DNA of 64,000 nt from Acetobacteroides hydrogenigenes (GCF_004340205.1 NZ_SLWB01000004.1:186001-250000); one strand, 5' to 3'. Positions 32,753 to 42,939 are shown, numbered from the stretch's first letter. The notes: a model not told the origin generated them from the sequence alone. Program-made: numbers and translations.

Positions 32753-32803
32753 TCAATGTTATATTGATTTAGTTTAAATAAACACAACAAAAAAACTACA
32801 TCC

Positions 32804-33310
32804 ATGACTGCAGCTGAATTTAGTACCCAATTGCTCAACTTAGAGCCTAGTCTTGAACGCTTCGCGTACAGCCTCACTGCAAACAGAGAGGATGCCAAAG
32901 ACTTACTACAAGAAACATTCTTGAAGGCATTAACCTACAAGGACAAGTTCGAGGACAACACCAATTTGAAGGCATGGACTTTCACCATCATGAAAAACAC
33001 CTTCATCAACAACTACCGCAAAAATCTAAAGCAGAATACAACTTTTGATACAAGCGACAACCAGTATTTGATGAATAGCAAACCTGACCAAATAAATCCA
33101 GAAGCGGAGTTTTCTCACAGTGAAATAAGCAAAAAGGTTGACCTCCTCGAAGACGAGTTTAGAATACCTTTTCAAATGCATAACTCAGGTTTTCAATACA
33201 AGGAAATTGCCGAAATGCTAAACCTTAAAATAGGAACGGTTAAAAGCCGCATCTTCTTTTCACGCCAAAAACTAATGGGCTCTCTGAAAGATTTTGAGTA
33301 CAAGTACTAA
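32804..33310 (+). CDS. ECF-family RNA polymerase sigma factor
   Basis: This 168-residue sigma-70 factor has region 2 at about 15-80 (LERFAYSLTANREDAKDLLQETFLKAL, then LKAWTFTIMKNTFINNYRK) and region 4 at about 115-165 (EDEFRIPFQMHNSGFQYKEIAEMLNLKIGTVKSRIFFSRQKL) with a helix-turn-helix. It resembles conserved ECF sigma factors of Bacteroidota that lack an adjacent anti-sigma gene, as here: no FecR-like or membrane anti-sigma gene is next to it. It is therefore unlikely to be the dedicated regulator of the SusC loci 5 kb away. It has its own two-part promoter and a leader of about 45 nt. Confidence 0.92.
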   Translation: MTAAEFSTQLLNLEPSLERFAYSLTANREDAKDLLQETFLKALTYKDKFEDNTNLKAWTFTIMKNTFINNYRKNLKQNTTFDTSDNQYLMNSKPDQINPEAEFSHSEISKKVDLLEDEFRIPFQMHNSGFQYKEIAEMLNLKIGTVKSRIFFSRQKLMGSLKDFEYKY

Positions 33311-33380
33311 TATAATATAAGCAAGGGGTACAGAACGTGCTCCTTGTTTCTTTATTTGTTCAGCAAGAACATTCAATTGT

Positions 33381-33638
33381 TCAGCAGCCGCATATGCAAT
33401 AGTTCTGGAATTGCGGTTCTTCTACTCCCTCTACATTCAATCGAATAGAATAGTCATAGCCGGCACCACCTGCAGTAGTTGTCGTTTCACCCTTAAACTC
33501 ATAATCAACGTCATATCTGTCACATAACTCACCAAAATATCCGAACGCATCCCTAAAATTGTCAAAACTGCAATCCAAATTCGACAAATCAGGAACCGAA
33601 TTCTTAACCCTTGATATTACCACAGAAAAAGTTGCCAT
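33381..33638 (-). CDS. Small hypothetical protein with C-terminal CICGC
   Basis: This 85-residue reading frame encodes an acidic protein (MATFSVVISRVKNSVPDLSN) ending in YCICGC. I recognise no family. It has no signal peptide or membrane segment. The three clustered C-terminal cysteines could bind metal or be modified, but this is speculation. Coding is plausible because the frame has balanced composition, a good ATG and a stop in a convergent arrangement with the sigma gene. Its small size leaves doubt. Confidence 0.5.
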   Translation of the reverse strand: MATFSVVISRVKNSVPDLSNLDCSFDNFRDAFGYFGELCDRYDVDYEFKGETTTTAGGAGYDYSIRLNVEGVEEPQFQNYCICGC

Positions 33639-34169
33639 ATTTTATCCTTTAGACGTATGCCTTTCGGCATCAATTCATCCGCACAATTTAAGAAATTTAC
33701 TGTATCAACAAGGCCTTTGCTCCCAATTTTAAAACTCTTCGAAGTATACTATCCCAGTCAAGCCTTGCTTATCGGCCTCAGGAAAGGCTCATTGACGGAA
33801 GGTGTCAATTATAGATAAATTTTCCCTAGTGCCCCATAAGTAAATAACCTACTAAGCGGCGTGCCCCCCTCTTTAGCAACCTTATATTGTGCAACCAGCC
33901 AACGTCGCTCTCCAAAATAACAGACTTAACTTAATGCAGCCCCCCTTCCAGCCTTGAACGTTTACACGCTTATGAGATGGCGAGCACTGCAATATAATTG
34001 GAGCGACTATATAGAAGAGACTCTAGGCACGAAGCCCCCCCATTCGCAGAATCTCAAGATTAGTCGAAAATTGCGCCTGCTCCTTCGCTACACGACTTAC
34101 GATTCACATGTTTTCAAAATATACAGAACGTAGTACTTTTGATTAATCTACGAACAACCTTAAAAAGAA
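33639..34169. other. Gene-free stretch with C-runs
   Basis: About 530 bp hold no reading frame or RNA I can support. Runs of six or seven C occur near 33865, 33943 and 34040. Neither strand shows the tmRNA, RNase P or SRP RNA landmarks I know. Confidence 0.4.
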
Positions 34170-34205
34170 AAGAGCCAACTGCTTTACTTTAAGCAATTGG
34201 CTCTT
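34170..34205 (-). terminator. Terminator of the tRNA-Gly/tRNA-Leu transcript
   Basis: A long stem, AAGAGCCAA-c-TGCTT / AAGCA-a-TTGGCTCTT, with loop TACTTT is followed by TTTCTTTTTAA on the minus strand, 5 nt after the tRNA-Leu 3' end. Confidence 0.88.
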
Positions 34206-34210
34206 AAAAG

Positions 34211-34295
34211 TACCTGGAGCGGGAATCGAACCCGCACAGCCGCAATGGCCACAGGATTTTAAGTCCTGCGTGTCTACCTATTCCACCATCCAGGC
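34211..34295 (-). tRNA. tRNA-Leu (TAA)
   Basis: An 85-nt class II tRNA: acceptor GCCTGGA / TCCAGGT, anticodon stem-loop AGGACTTAAAATCCT with TAA, an extended variable arm, and T-loop GGTTCGATTCC. CCA is not encoded. It lies 6 nt downstream of tRNA-Gly. Confidence 0.96.
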
Positions 34296-34301
34296 AACTT
34301 G

Positions 34302-34374
34302 AGCGGAAAACGAGACTCGAACTCGCGACCCCAACCTTGGCAAGGTTGTGCTCTACCAACTGAGCTATTTCCGC
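34302..34374 (-). tRNA. tRNA-Gly (GCC)
   Basis: A 73-nt cloverleaf with acceptor GCGGAAA / TTTCCGC, D-arm TAGCTCAGTTGGTAGAGCA, anticodon loop CTTGCCAAG with GCC and T-loop AGTTCGAGTCT. It is probably co-transcribed with tRNA-Leu. Confidence 0.96.
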
Positions 34375-34475
34375 AACTATTTCAACGAACAGAATCGAAA
34401 CTCTACGACTTCCGATTTGCGAGTGCAAATTTAGCCTTTTTGATCTAATCTCCAAAGACAATTAGACCATTTTAT

Positions 34476-37085
34476 CTAAAGCCCTGCTATTTTCTTTATA
34501 TCGTTAAGTTTATTAAGCGCTTCTATAGGCGTTAGATTATTGATATCTAACCCTTTTATCTCATCTCTAATTTTTTTCAGAACCGGATCATCTAGCTGAA
34601 AGAAACTGAGCTGAAGTCCCTCCCGATGCGAAGCCAATTGGTCAACAGGCTTCTCCAACGAACTCCGTCGATGAGCCTTCTCCAGTTCCTTGAGAATTTC
34701 ATTAGCACGCTCTACAACACTACGAGGCATCCCAGCCATCTGCGCCACGTGAATACCAAAACTATGCTCTGTTCCGCCCTTTACCAACTTTCGCAAAAAG
34801 TGAACCTTTCCATCCACTTCTCTTACAGAAACGTTGTAGTTCTTTATTCTATCAAACGAGGCCTCCATCTCGTTAAGCTCGTGGTAGTGGGTAGCAAAAA
34901 GGGTTTTGGCTCTAGCATGAGGATGCTCATGGATGTACTCCACCATAGACCATGCTATCGAGATTCCATCGTATGTACTTGTTCCTCTTCCTATTTCATC
35001 AAGTAGCACTAAACTTCGTGAGGATAAGTTGTTCAAGATGCTGGCAGCCTCCAACATTTCAACCATAAACGTTGATTCGCCCTGCGATATATTATCTGTA
35101 GCACCAACTCTTGTAAATATTTTATCGACAACTCCAATTTTAGCAGAAGAAGCAGGAACATAACAGCCAATCTGTGCCATAAGCACAATGAGCGCTGTTT
35201 GCCGAAGCAGAGCACTCTTACCTGCCATATTAGGTCCTGTAATTATTATGATCTGCTGATTTTTAGAATCCAAGCTAACGTCATTTGCAATATACTGCTG
35301 ATCTACCGCAAGCTGTTTCTCAATTACGGGGTGTCGACCATTCTTTATATCAAGAACATCAGAATCGACAAGTAGCGGACGACAGTAATCATTAGCAAGC
35401 GCCACCTTTGCAAATCCGATCAAACAATCTAGCCGAGCAACCAACGACGCATTTAACTGTATTGGAGCAACATATTCAACAATGGCCGATACTAAATCGT
35501 TGAAAAGGCGCTGCTCTATCGCCAGCACTTTTTCCTCTGCCCCTAGTATTTTTTCTTCGTACAGCTTTAGTTCTTCTGTAATATAACGCTCTGCGCTAAC
35601 CAATGTTTGCTTTCGTATCCAATCTGCAGGGACTTTCTCCTTATGCGTATTACGAACTTCGATATAGTAGCCAAATACGTTGTTATAGCTGATTTTTAGG
35701 GAAGTTATACCCGTACGTTCTATTTCGCGCTGCTGAATCTGTTGAAGGAAATCCTTTCCGTGCATCATTATAGCACGAAGTTCATCAAGTTCAGGACTAA
35801 CTCCATTGGCTACTATGCTTCCTTTACCAAGCTGGCTTGCCGCATCTGGGAGAATTTCTGTTTCGATACGATGACGAATCCCCTCACACAAGGCTAGCTG
35901 CTCCGCCAAATCTTTTAATGCGTTATTTTCAGCAGCCAAGCCTTTCTCTTTGATTTTCTTTATTGCCCAAAGAGCACTCTTAAGCTGAACAACCTCACGG
36001 GGGCTAACTCGACCAACAGCAACCTTCGATATTATACGCTCTAAATCGCCAACTTCATAGATATGCTGTGCCAAATCCTCGCGGAATACTTCATTAGCAA
36101 TAAGGTATTCTACAACATTAAGGCGAGTGTTAATCGAAGCTATATCCTTTAGAGGCAGAGCAACCCAACGCTTAATTAGGCGCCCTCCCATAGGCGATAT
36201 GGTTTGATCGATGACGCTGATAAGCGTCTTTGCATTTTCATTAACCGAAGAAAACAGCTCAAGATTACGAATGGTAAACCTGTCGAGCCAAACGTACCGA
36301 TCCTCTTCTAACCTTGCAATTGATCGTATGTGAGCCAGCTGATGGTGCTGTGTGATATCTAAATAGTAAAGAATGGCTCCAGCCGCAGCTATGGCATGCG
36401 TAAGATCTTCTATTCCAAAACCCTTAAGCGATGATGTTTGAAAATGACGCAGCAGCCTCTCATAACCTATCTCATTACCAAAAGCCCATTCGTCAACCTT
36501 ATAGGTATAATATTTTGATCCAAAATGAGACTCAAACTCATGCTCAAATCCACGTTGGTATAGAACCTCTTTAGGCGAAAAGTTACAGAGCAGCTTATCT
36601 ACATAGTCGAATCCACCTTGCGCTGCATAAAACTCGCCTGTCGACACATCAAGAAATGCAACTCCTGCAACTTTTTTATCAATGTTAACACAGGCAAGGA
36701 AGTTGTTTTCCTTATGTTCAAGAACGTTATCGTTATACGACACACCAGGAGTCACCAGCTCCGTAATCCCACGCTTAACTATTTTCTTGGTTAGCTTTGG
36801 ATCTTCGAGCTGTTCGCATATTGCAACACGTTGTCCAGCCCTAACGAGCTTTGGCAAATAGTTATCTATCGCATGGTGAGGGAAGCCGGCTAATTCGACA
36901 GAAGAAGCTGAACCATTAGCCCTTTTGGTTAGAGTAATCCCGAGTATCTCGCTTGCACGAATTGCATCATCCCCAAACGTTTCGTAGAAATCGCCCACCC
37001 TAAAAAGCAAAATAGCATCCGGATGCTTTGACTTTACATCGTAGTACTGCTTCATCAAGGGGGTTTCTACGTATTTCTTTTCCAC
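34476..37085 (-). CDS. mutS: DNA mismatch repair protein MutS
   Basis: This protein of about 869 residues recognises mismatches and starts repair. The mismatch-binding domain I has the Phe-x-Glu motif in [15 protein letters not shown]. Connector, lever and clamp domains follow. The ATPase has Walker [14 protein letters not shown], signature [14 protein letters not shown], Walker [17 protein letters not shown] and LFATHYHEL. The C-terminal helix-turn-helix ends [14 protein letters not shown] place the start at GTG 37085 (reading [15 protein letters not shown]), because the -7 box at 37115-37122 lies inside the longer frame that begins with ATG at 37136. The ATG at 37055 would trim conserved residues. 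The start is uncertain, the identity is not. Confidence 0.95.
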   Translation of the reverse strand: MEKKYVETPLMKQYYDVKSKHPDAILLFRVGDFYETFGDDAIRASEILGITLTKRANGSASSVELAGFPHHAIDNYLPKLVRAGQRVAICEQLEDPKLTKKIVKRGITELVTPGVSYNDNVLEHKENNFLACVNIDKKVAGVAFLDVSTGEFYAAQGGFDYVDKLLCNFSPKEVLYQRGFEHEFESHFGSKYYTYKVDEWAFGNEIGYERLLRHFQTSSLKGFGIEDLTHAIAAAGAILYYLDITQHHQLAHIRSIARLEEDRYVWLDRFTIRNLELFSSVNENAKTLISVIDQTISPMGGRLIKRWVALPLKDIASINTRLNVVEYLIANEVFREDLAQHIYEVGDLERIISKVAVGRVSPREVVQLKSALWAIKKIKEKGLAAENNALKDLAEQLALCEGIRHRIETEILPDAASQLGKGSIVANGVSPELDELRAIMMHGKDFLQQIQQREIERTGITSLKISYNNVFGYYIEVRNTHKEKVPADWIRKQTLVSAERYITEELKLYEEKILGAEEKVLAIEQRLFNDLVSAIVEYVAPIQLNASLVARLDCLIGFAKVALANDYCRPLLVDSDVLDIKNGRHPVIEKQLAVDQQYIANDVSLDSKNQQIIIITGPNMAGKSALLRQTALIVLMAQIGCYVPASSAKIGVVDKIFTRVGATDNISQGESTFMVEMLEAASILNNLSSRSLVLLDEIGRGTSTYDGISIAWSMVEYIHEHPHARAKTLFATHYHELNEMEASFDRIKNYNVSVREVDGKVHFLRKLVKGGTEHSFGIHVAQMAGMPRSVVERANEILKELEKAHRRSSLEKPVDQLASHREGLQLSFFQLDDPVLKKIRDEIKGLDINNLTPIEALNKLNDIKKIAGL

Positions 37086-37114
37086 TGCCAACGCTGTTTT
37101 ATTAAATGAAGATT

Positions 37115-37122
37115 CAAAAATA
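37115..37122 (-). promoter_or_regulatory. mutS: -7 promoter box TATTTTTG for mutS
   Basis: A TAnnTTTG match on the minus strand lies 29 nt upstream of the chosen GTG start and downstream of the alternative ATG at 37136. From 37137 to 37505 I see only AT-rich intergenic sequence. Confidence 0.4.
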
Positions 37123-37505
37123 GTAAAACATGGCAAACTTCCCGAGGTACATTCATATTTGGTAGCAATACGACCTCCACCAAAATAAGGCCTCCAAATT
37201 TTAACCTAAAAGAAATAGCCCGCATTTTCTTTATTTCTGTTACAGTTTTCACCGTTTAAAAAGGCTTTTCATCACCACTTTCGCCTTTATGCGTTAAATT
37301 TAACACTCTAGATCTAATGGTAGAATAACAAAAAACAACATAAGCCAACAAACTAGTATGTATTTGTATTTCTATACATTACAAGGCACATTCTCATAAA
37401 CCAGCCTAGCAGAATACTGCTAAATGTAACTTTTTATTCAATATTTTAGAAAGCCTGAATGCCCATAAACGCTTTCAATCCACTAGGATTTGCAAATGTC
37501 TGTTA

Positions 37506-37513
37506 TATCTTTG
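37506..37513 (+). promoter_or_regulatory. -7 promoter box TATCTTTG of SusC locus 1
   Basis: A TAnnTTTG match lies 89 nt upstream of the SusC1 ATG, in the same position as the boxes of loci 2 and 3. The immediate leader AAACTGCTAAAAAAACTATT is shared by the other two loci with at most one change. Confidence 0.55.
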
Positions 37514-37602
37514 CCCCCCGGATGACGGCCTGATCTGACATGTAGCAAATCTACGCCTATTCCAAATTAACAAACGAATAATAAACTGCTAAAAAAACTA
37601 TT

Positions 37603-40600
37603 ATGAGGCGATTTCTGACGTTACTCGTAACGATGGTTGTCTTCGGCGTTGGTTCGGCGTTAGGACAAACCAAGCAAGTCTCTGGTAAGGTTGTTGGCTC
37701 GGACGACAACCAACCTATTATCGGAGCAAGTGTGCTTATCAAAGAAGCACCAACAGTAGGTACCACTACCGATGTTAACGGTAACTACCTGCTGAAGAAC
37801 ATTCCTGCTAACGCTAAAACTATTGTTTTTAGATTTGTGGGATATCAAACACTTGAAATTCCTATTACAGGTGCTACCGCTAATGCCAGTCTAGTTCCAG
37901 ACAACCAAAAGATCGAAGAGGTTGTTGTAATGGCTTACGGTACAGTAAAAAAGTCAAACATGACAACATCTGCGGCCATTGTTAGCAGCAAGGAGTTGCA
38001 AACAAGACCCGTATCTGATGCTATTAAAGCACTAGAAGGTCAAGCCGTAGGGGTGCAGGTATCTCCAGGTCTAGGAGCTCCAGGTTCTGCTCCTACAATT
38101 AGAATTAGAGGTATTGGCTCTATTAATGCGTCTAGCGATCCTTTATACGTAGTAGATGGAATTCCCTATGATGGTGGAATCTCTAATATAAACACTGCGG
38201 ATATCGAAAGTATGACTGTACTTAAAGATGCTGCTGCAACCTCATTGTACGGAAGTAGAGCTGCCAACGGTGTTGTTATTGTAACTACAAAAAAGGGAAA
38301 GACCGACCAATTCACCGTAAATGCAAAGGTTAACTATGGTGTTTCGACCAGAGGTATTCCAGAGTACTCAAGAGTTAGCGCTACTGAGTACTATCCATTA
38401 GTTTGGCAAGGCTTAAGAAACTCTTACAGCTACGGAGCTGCAACTTATACAAATGCGGCTACATGGCAAGCGGGAGTTCTTGGTGCTGGAGTTCTAGATA
38501 AGGCAAACGCCGATGCCTCTAAAAATTTAATAGCAGAAGCTTTAAAGTATAATATCATCACAACTGATGGTACGACAAAGGTTGCGGACAATGCTGTGGT
38601 AGGCACAGATGGCAAGTTTATTGCTGGAGGTAAAGTTCTTTCTTCTTACAACGATTTAGACTGGTTTGACGAGCTATCTCGTTTAGGACAAAGAGGTGAC
38701 TACAACGTATCTGCTAGTGGTGGTTCTAAAAGTTCTGATTACTATTTCTCTTTAGGCTACTTGAATGAAAATGGTTACGTAAAGAAATCCGACTATGAGC
38801 GAATTACTGCTCGTGCCAACGTAAGCGTAACCCCAACTTCATGGTTAAAGATAGGTACAAACCTATCGGGTACGGTTACCAACTCTAACCTATTGAGCGC
38901 AACAAGCGATGATGCCAGTTCTTATGCAAACCCATTCTTCTTTGCCAAAAGCATAGGACCTATCTACCCTGTGTATCTTCATGCCGCTGATGGCTCTTAT
39001 GATCTAGATGCATTCGGCAATAAGCAATACGATTATGGACAAAATGGTTCTCGTGGTTCGGGTGCAAGTGCAGGCCGTAACGTATTAGCAGAGATGATGT
39101 GGAACAATCAAAAGAGGAAAATTAGCGTGCTTGATGCCAAATCATTTGCCGACATCATGCTTCCTTATGATTTTAAATTCTCTTTGAATGGAGGTTACTA
39201 CGTGAGCAGCCGACTTGATAGCAAGTACGAGAATACAAAGTTAGGAGATGGTGCTCCTGCTGGTCGTTTCCAAAAAACGAACAGGATTAATACCAGCATC
39301 ACATTAAACCAGTTGCTAACTTGGAAGCACGATTTTGGTAAGCATAACGTAGACGTTCTTGTTGGCCACGAGTTCTATTCGTATGAGTACAACTATCTCT
39401 ACGGAATGAAACAAGGACAAGTTCTTGAAGGCATTAATGAATTCCCTAACTTTACAAACATTAGCGATTTAAACTCTAAGACCGACAAAGATCGTATCGA
39501 AAGCTACCTTTCTAGAATTAACTACACCTATGACGATAAGTACTTTGCAACCGCTTCGTTCCGACGCGATGGTTCTTCTCGTTTTAGCGATGATGTAAGA
39601 TGGGGAAACTTCTTTTCTGGTAGCCTTGGTTGGAACCTATACAAGGAGGATATCTTCCGCAATATCGATTGGCTTAACTCTTTGAAATTAAGAGCCTCTT
39701 ACGGAGAAACTGGCAACAATTCGCTAAACGATCCTGATGGATATTCGACATTCTATCCCTATCAATCTTTATATGAATTAGGATATAACAATGGCATGAG
39801 CAATGTTACTGGGATGCTCGCCAAAACCACAATGGGAAACAACAATCTAACATGGGAAACAAATAAGCAAACCAACATTGGTGTTGATTTTGGATTCCTA
39901 AATAGGTTTACTGGTTCGGTTGAATGGTTTAACAGACAATCAGACAATCTTCTGTTCTATGTTCCAATGCCTTTATCTGCGGGCGTATTCTACCAACCTC
40001 AAAATATTGGCTCAATGTACAATAGAGGTATCGAGGTTTCCTTAACCGCTAATGTTCTTAACACGGCTGATGGCTTTAGATGGACATCTTCGATAAATGC
40101 AACTAGCTACAAGAACGAAGTTACAAAGATGCCAAAGGAGAATCCTACGATAATTAGTGGCACCAAAAGATGGGAAGAAGGTCATAGCATCTACGATTAC
40201 TACCTTCGTCAATGGGCGGGAGTAGATCCTCGCGATGGAGCAGGACTGTACATCTATAATGATGAGCTAGGAGATGCTGCCTTTAATGAAGTTGCAACCC
40301 CTTACATTTACAGAACTATCGATGGGAAAAAGTACACTACAGATCCAAACAAGGCAAAGTATGAGTATTCAGGATCTTCGATCCCTGATGTTTTTGGAGG
40401 ATGGACAAACACCTTCAGCTATAAAGGTATAAACCTTTCTGTTTTGTTAACCTATGCTTTTGGGGGGAAAACCTACGATAATTCTTATGCCGGCCTTATG
40501 GGATATTCAGCAGGAGGTGCTATGCATGTTGATCTGAAAAACGCATGGCAACAGCCTGGCGACATTACAGATGTCCCTAGAATTGATGCTGCTAAGAACT

Positions 40601-40863
40601 CGAACTTTACGGCATCGTCTACAAGATGGCTGACAAGCTCAAACTATGTAGCGATTAAAAACATTTCGCTAGGCTATACTTTCCCTGAATCTATCTTAAG
40701 CAAGATGGGTATAAAAGGAATGAACGCTTATGTTTCTGGTGACAACCTAAGCCTTTTCTGCAAAAGAAAGGGAATGAATCCACAAGAGGCAATGTCTGGT
40801 GTAACCAGCAACACCTACTCTATGGCCAGAATTTTTACGTTTGGAGTTAATTTGACGCTTTAA
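37603..40863 (+). CDS. SusC/RagA-type TonB-dependent outer-membrane transporter 1
   Basis: This 1086-residue TonB-linked transporter imports large substrates together with the SusD protein encoded next. A signal peptide (MRRFLTLLVTMVVFGVGSALG, cleavage near Q22) is followed by a carboxypeptidase-regulatory-like domain (VSGKVVGSDDNQPIIGASV). Next come the TonB box region (EEVVVMAYGT, about 105-114) and the plug with LYVVDGIPYDG, ESMTVLKDAAATSLYGSRAANGVV and TTKKGK. A 22-strand-type barrel ends ARIFTFGVNLTL. No STN domain is present, so signalling to an anti-sigma factor is unlikely. SusD1 starts 7 nt after the stop. The substrate is not evident, as no glycoside hydrolase or peptidase is in the locus. 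Confidence 0.95.
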   Translation: MRRFLTLLVTMVVFGVGSALGQTKQVSGKVVGSDDNQPIIGASVLIKEAPTVGTTTDVNGNYLLKNIPANAKTIVFRFVGYQTLEIPITGATANASLVPDNQKIEEVVVMAYGTVKKSNMTTSAAIVSSKELQTRPVSDAIKALEGQAVGVQVSPGLGAPGSAPTIRIRGIGSINASSDPLYVVDGIPYDGGISNINTADIESMTVLKDAAATSLYGSRAANGVVIVTTKKGKTDQFTVNAKVNYGVSTRGIPEYSRVSATEYYPLVWQGLRNSYSYGAATYTNAATWQAGVLGAGVLDKANADASKNLIAEALKYNIITTDGTTKVADNAVVGTDGKFIAGGKVLSSYNDLDWFDELSRLGQRGDYNVSASGGSKSSDYYFSLGYLNENGYVKKSDYERITARANVSVTPTSWLKIGTNLSGTVTNSNLLSATSDDASSYANPFFFAKSIGPIYPVYLHAADGSYDLDAFGNKQYDYGQNGSRGSGASAGRNVLAEMMWNNQKRKISVLDAKSFADIMLPYDFKFSLNGGYYVSSRLDSKYENTKLGDGAPAGRFQKTNRINTSITLNQLLTWKHDFGKHNVDVLVGHEFYSYEYNYLYGMKQGQVLEGINEFPNFTNISDLNSKTDKDRIESYLSRINYTYDDKYFATASFRRDGSSRFSDDVRWGNFFSGSLGWNLYKEDIFRNIDWLNSLKLRASYGETGNNSLNDPDGYSTFYPYQSLYELGYNNGMSNVTGMLAKTTMGNNNLTWETNKQTNIGVDFGFLNRFTGSVEWFNRQSDNLLFYVPMPLSAGVFYQPQNIGSMYNRGIEVSLTANVLNTADGFRWTSSINATSYKNEVTKMPKENPTIISGTKRWEEGHSIYDYYLRQWAGVDPRDGAGLYIYNDELGDAAFNEVATPYIYRTIDGKKYTTDPNKAKYEYSGSSIPDVFGGWTNTFSYKGINLSVLLTYAFGGKTYDNSYAGLMGYSAGGAMHVDLKNAWQQPGDITDVPRIDAAKNSNFTASSTRWLTSSNYVAIKNISLGYTFPESILSKMGIKGMNAYVSGDNLSLFCKRKGMNPQEAMSGVTSNTYSMARIFTFGVNLTL

Positions 40864-40873
40864 AATTTGGATG

Positions 40874-42472
40874 ATGAAAAAATTACTTCTTTTAAGCATA
40901 GTGGCATTAACCACACTTGGGGCATGCCAAAAAGACTTTTTAGACACGAAACCAACAGATCAGATTAGTGAGAGCATCGTTTTCACAGATTTGAAGAATG
41001 CACGTGCGGCACTGAATGGTATTCACAGATTGCTATACTCTCAAGGCGATCAGATGGATCAGAATGGGGAACAATCGCACATGATTATCAGAGATCTGCT
41101 TGGCGAAGACTTGTGCATGAGTGCTGCTGGTAACGGATGGTGGAATGATACTTATAAGTGGAATGCTCATAGAAATGCCAGAGCTACAAATACCACTTAT
41201 GCTTGGAAGTTCTACTATAGGGTTATATTTAATGTGAATGGAATAATCGAAGGATTAAATAAAAACCTGAAGGCACAAGAGACTGATCCAAACTTTAAGG
41301 AAATCATGGGGCAAGCCCTTACCTACAGAGCTTGGGCTTACTTTAATCTTGTTCAACTCTATGCTCAGCGTTACGACTATCCCAACGTGACAAATTCACA
41401 ACCAGGAGTAGTATTACGTACAACCCAGACGGTAACCCCACAAGCTAGAGCTACCGTAGAGGAAGTATATGCCCAAATCAACAAGGACTTAGATGAGGCA
41501 ATTATTCTACTAGCAGATGCTAAAGATCCAAATCAAATCTCGGATATTAGCCTTCAAGCTTCACAGGCCATAAAGGCCAGAGTGGCTCTAACCACAGGTC
41601 GTTGGGCTGATGCTATTTCCAATGCTACAGCTGCAATAAAGGGCCATTCGCTGTTCAGCAAGAAAGATTTACAGCAAGACTCTGGTTATCCCAGCGTATT
41701 TAGCTCATATCCAGGAGAAGGCTCTGAATGGATCTGGGGTACACAGCAAGCATCTGATCAGCCCACCTATTTCTTCTCGTACTTTGCGTTTATGTCTTGG
41801 AACTTCAGCTCTACCAACATTAGAACGAATCCAAAGTCTATTACACGAGAGCTATACGAAGCAATGCCTGCAACAGATGCTCGTAAATCAATGTTCTCTT
41901 TAACCGGAATGGACATAAAGGCTCGACCTGAAGTAAACACAAGTGCTCTGGTTTGCTCCTACATGTCAAGAAAGTTTAGAGCGGCTGCGAACTCCGATAG
42001 CCGTGGAGATATTGCTTATATCAGAGTTGCTGAAATGTACCTAATTAAAGCAGAAGCAGAAGCAAGAAGCAATAAATTCGCTGACGCACAACAAACTCTA
42101 TTTGACTTGGTATCAACAAGAGACAATGCATATGTAAAGTCTACTAGTACCGATGATGCCTTAATCAATGAGATCCTTCTTCAGAGAAGAATCGAACTAT
42201 GGGGTGAAGGCTTTAGATTCTATGATCTTAAGCGTCTAAATTCTTCTTTGGAAAGAAATATAGATAAGGTTGTAGATCCCGCAGCTCCTGTTAATCCAAC
42301 AGAAGATGAGCTTAAGGCATATAAGAAAAAGCATATATATACCGATTATGCAGGTCATCACAGCCCAACATTGTGCTATACCACTAGCGTAAATGCTGGA
42401 GATGTTAGATGGCAATGGGTTATTCCACAGGATGAAATAAACTCAAATCCTGAGGTAAAGCAGAATAACTAG
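40874..42472 (+). CDS. SusD/RagB-type surface lipoprotein 1
   Basis: This 532-residue lipoprotein caps the SusC1 barrel. The lipobox is TTLGACQK with C18, and DFLDTKPTDQI after it is the usual SusD start. TPR-like SusD motifs include AYRAWAYFNLVQLY at about 155-168 and the C-terminal RIELWGEGFRFYDLKRL. A family-typical VAEMYLIKAEAEAR helix is at about 395. Start: two ATGs are adjacent at 40871 and 40874; the second gives a standard MKK signal. It is co-transcribed with SusC1 and ends at a strong hairpin. The ligand is unknown. Confidence 0.94.
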   Translation: MKKLLLLSIVALTTLGACQKDFLDTKPTDQISESIVFTDLKNARAALNGIHRLLYSQGDQMDQNGEQSHMIIRDLLGEDLCMSAAGNGWWNDTYKWNAHRNARATNTTYAWKFYYRVIFNVNGIIEGLNKNLKAQETDPNFKEIMGQALTYRAWAYFNLVQLYAQRYDYPNVTNSQPGVVLRTTQTVTPQARATVEEVYAQINKDLDEAIILLADAKDPNQISDISLQASQAIKARVALTTGRWADAISNATAAIKGHSLFSKKDLQQDSGYPSVFSSYPGEGSEWIWGTQQASDQPTYFFSYFAFMSWNFSSTNIRTNPKSITRELYEAMPATDARKSMFSLTGMDIKARPEVNTSALVCSYMSRKFRAAANSDSRGDIAYIRVAEMYLIKAEAEARSNKFADAQQTLFDLVSTRDNAYVKSTSTDDALINEILLQRRIELWGEGFRFYDLKRLNSSLERNIDKVVDPAAPVNPTEDELKAYKKKHIYTDYAGHHSPTLCYTTSVNAGDVRWQWVIPQDEINSNPEVKQNN

Positions 42473-42494
42473 AATATAGTTAATTAGGAATAGA

Positions 42495-42525
42495 GAGGGT
42501 GTTCGTTATTTACGAACACCCTCTT
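42495..42525 (+). terminator. Terminator of SusCD locus 1
   Basis: A 13-bp perfect stem, AGAGGGTGTTCGT / ACGAACACCCTCT, with loop TATTT is followed by TTCTATATT, 22 nt after the SusD1 stop. Confidence 0.92.
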
Positions 42526-42771
42526 TCTATATTATAGAAATCCAAATTCAAAAGTAATTTGCAGCCTACCATTCGAGCCCGATAAGGAATTATTTCCATT
42601 AGATAGCATCGGCAAATCTCAATTCTATATTCGTATGCTTTAAATTCCAGCTCCTTTGATTATTAACAAAACCTACACCAATAGTTCTATCCCCCCTACC
42701 CTTTCCCAAGCGATAAAGAAACCGATACGATTGGGCTTCCTTTTTATTAAAACTATGCCACTTTTAATATG

Positions 42772-42939
42772 AAATGGTTCATTTCTTATTAAAAATGAAC
42801 CATCCTTGATCGAAAATGATCTATTTCCAATAGAAAATGGAGCATTTCGTATCGGAAATGATCCATTTCTTATAGAAAATATACCATCCTTGATAGGAAA
42901 TAAACTATTTACTATAGAAAATGGGGCATTTTATATCGG
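42772..42939. repeat. 21-bp tandem repeat array C, 8 units
   Basis: AAAT(G) starts recur at 42772, 42793, 42814, 42835, 42856, 42877, 42898 and 42919, exactly 21 bp apart. Several units are perfect dyads of the form AAATG-N3-CATTT (for example at 42772, 42835, 42856, 42919), others imperfect. The flanks 42526-42771 and 42940-43244 show nothing else that I can support. Confidence 0.93.

Noticed and set aside
32804-33310. Dedicated SusC-locus ECF sigma/anti-sigma switch
   Set aside because: No FecR-like anti-sigma gene is adjacent and none of the SusC proteins has an STN signalling domain.
34204-34461. Minus-strand reading frame of 85 codons
   Set aside because: It is formed by the tRNA-Leu and tRNA-Gly genes.
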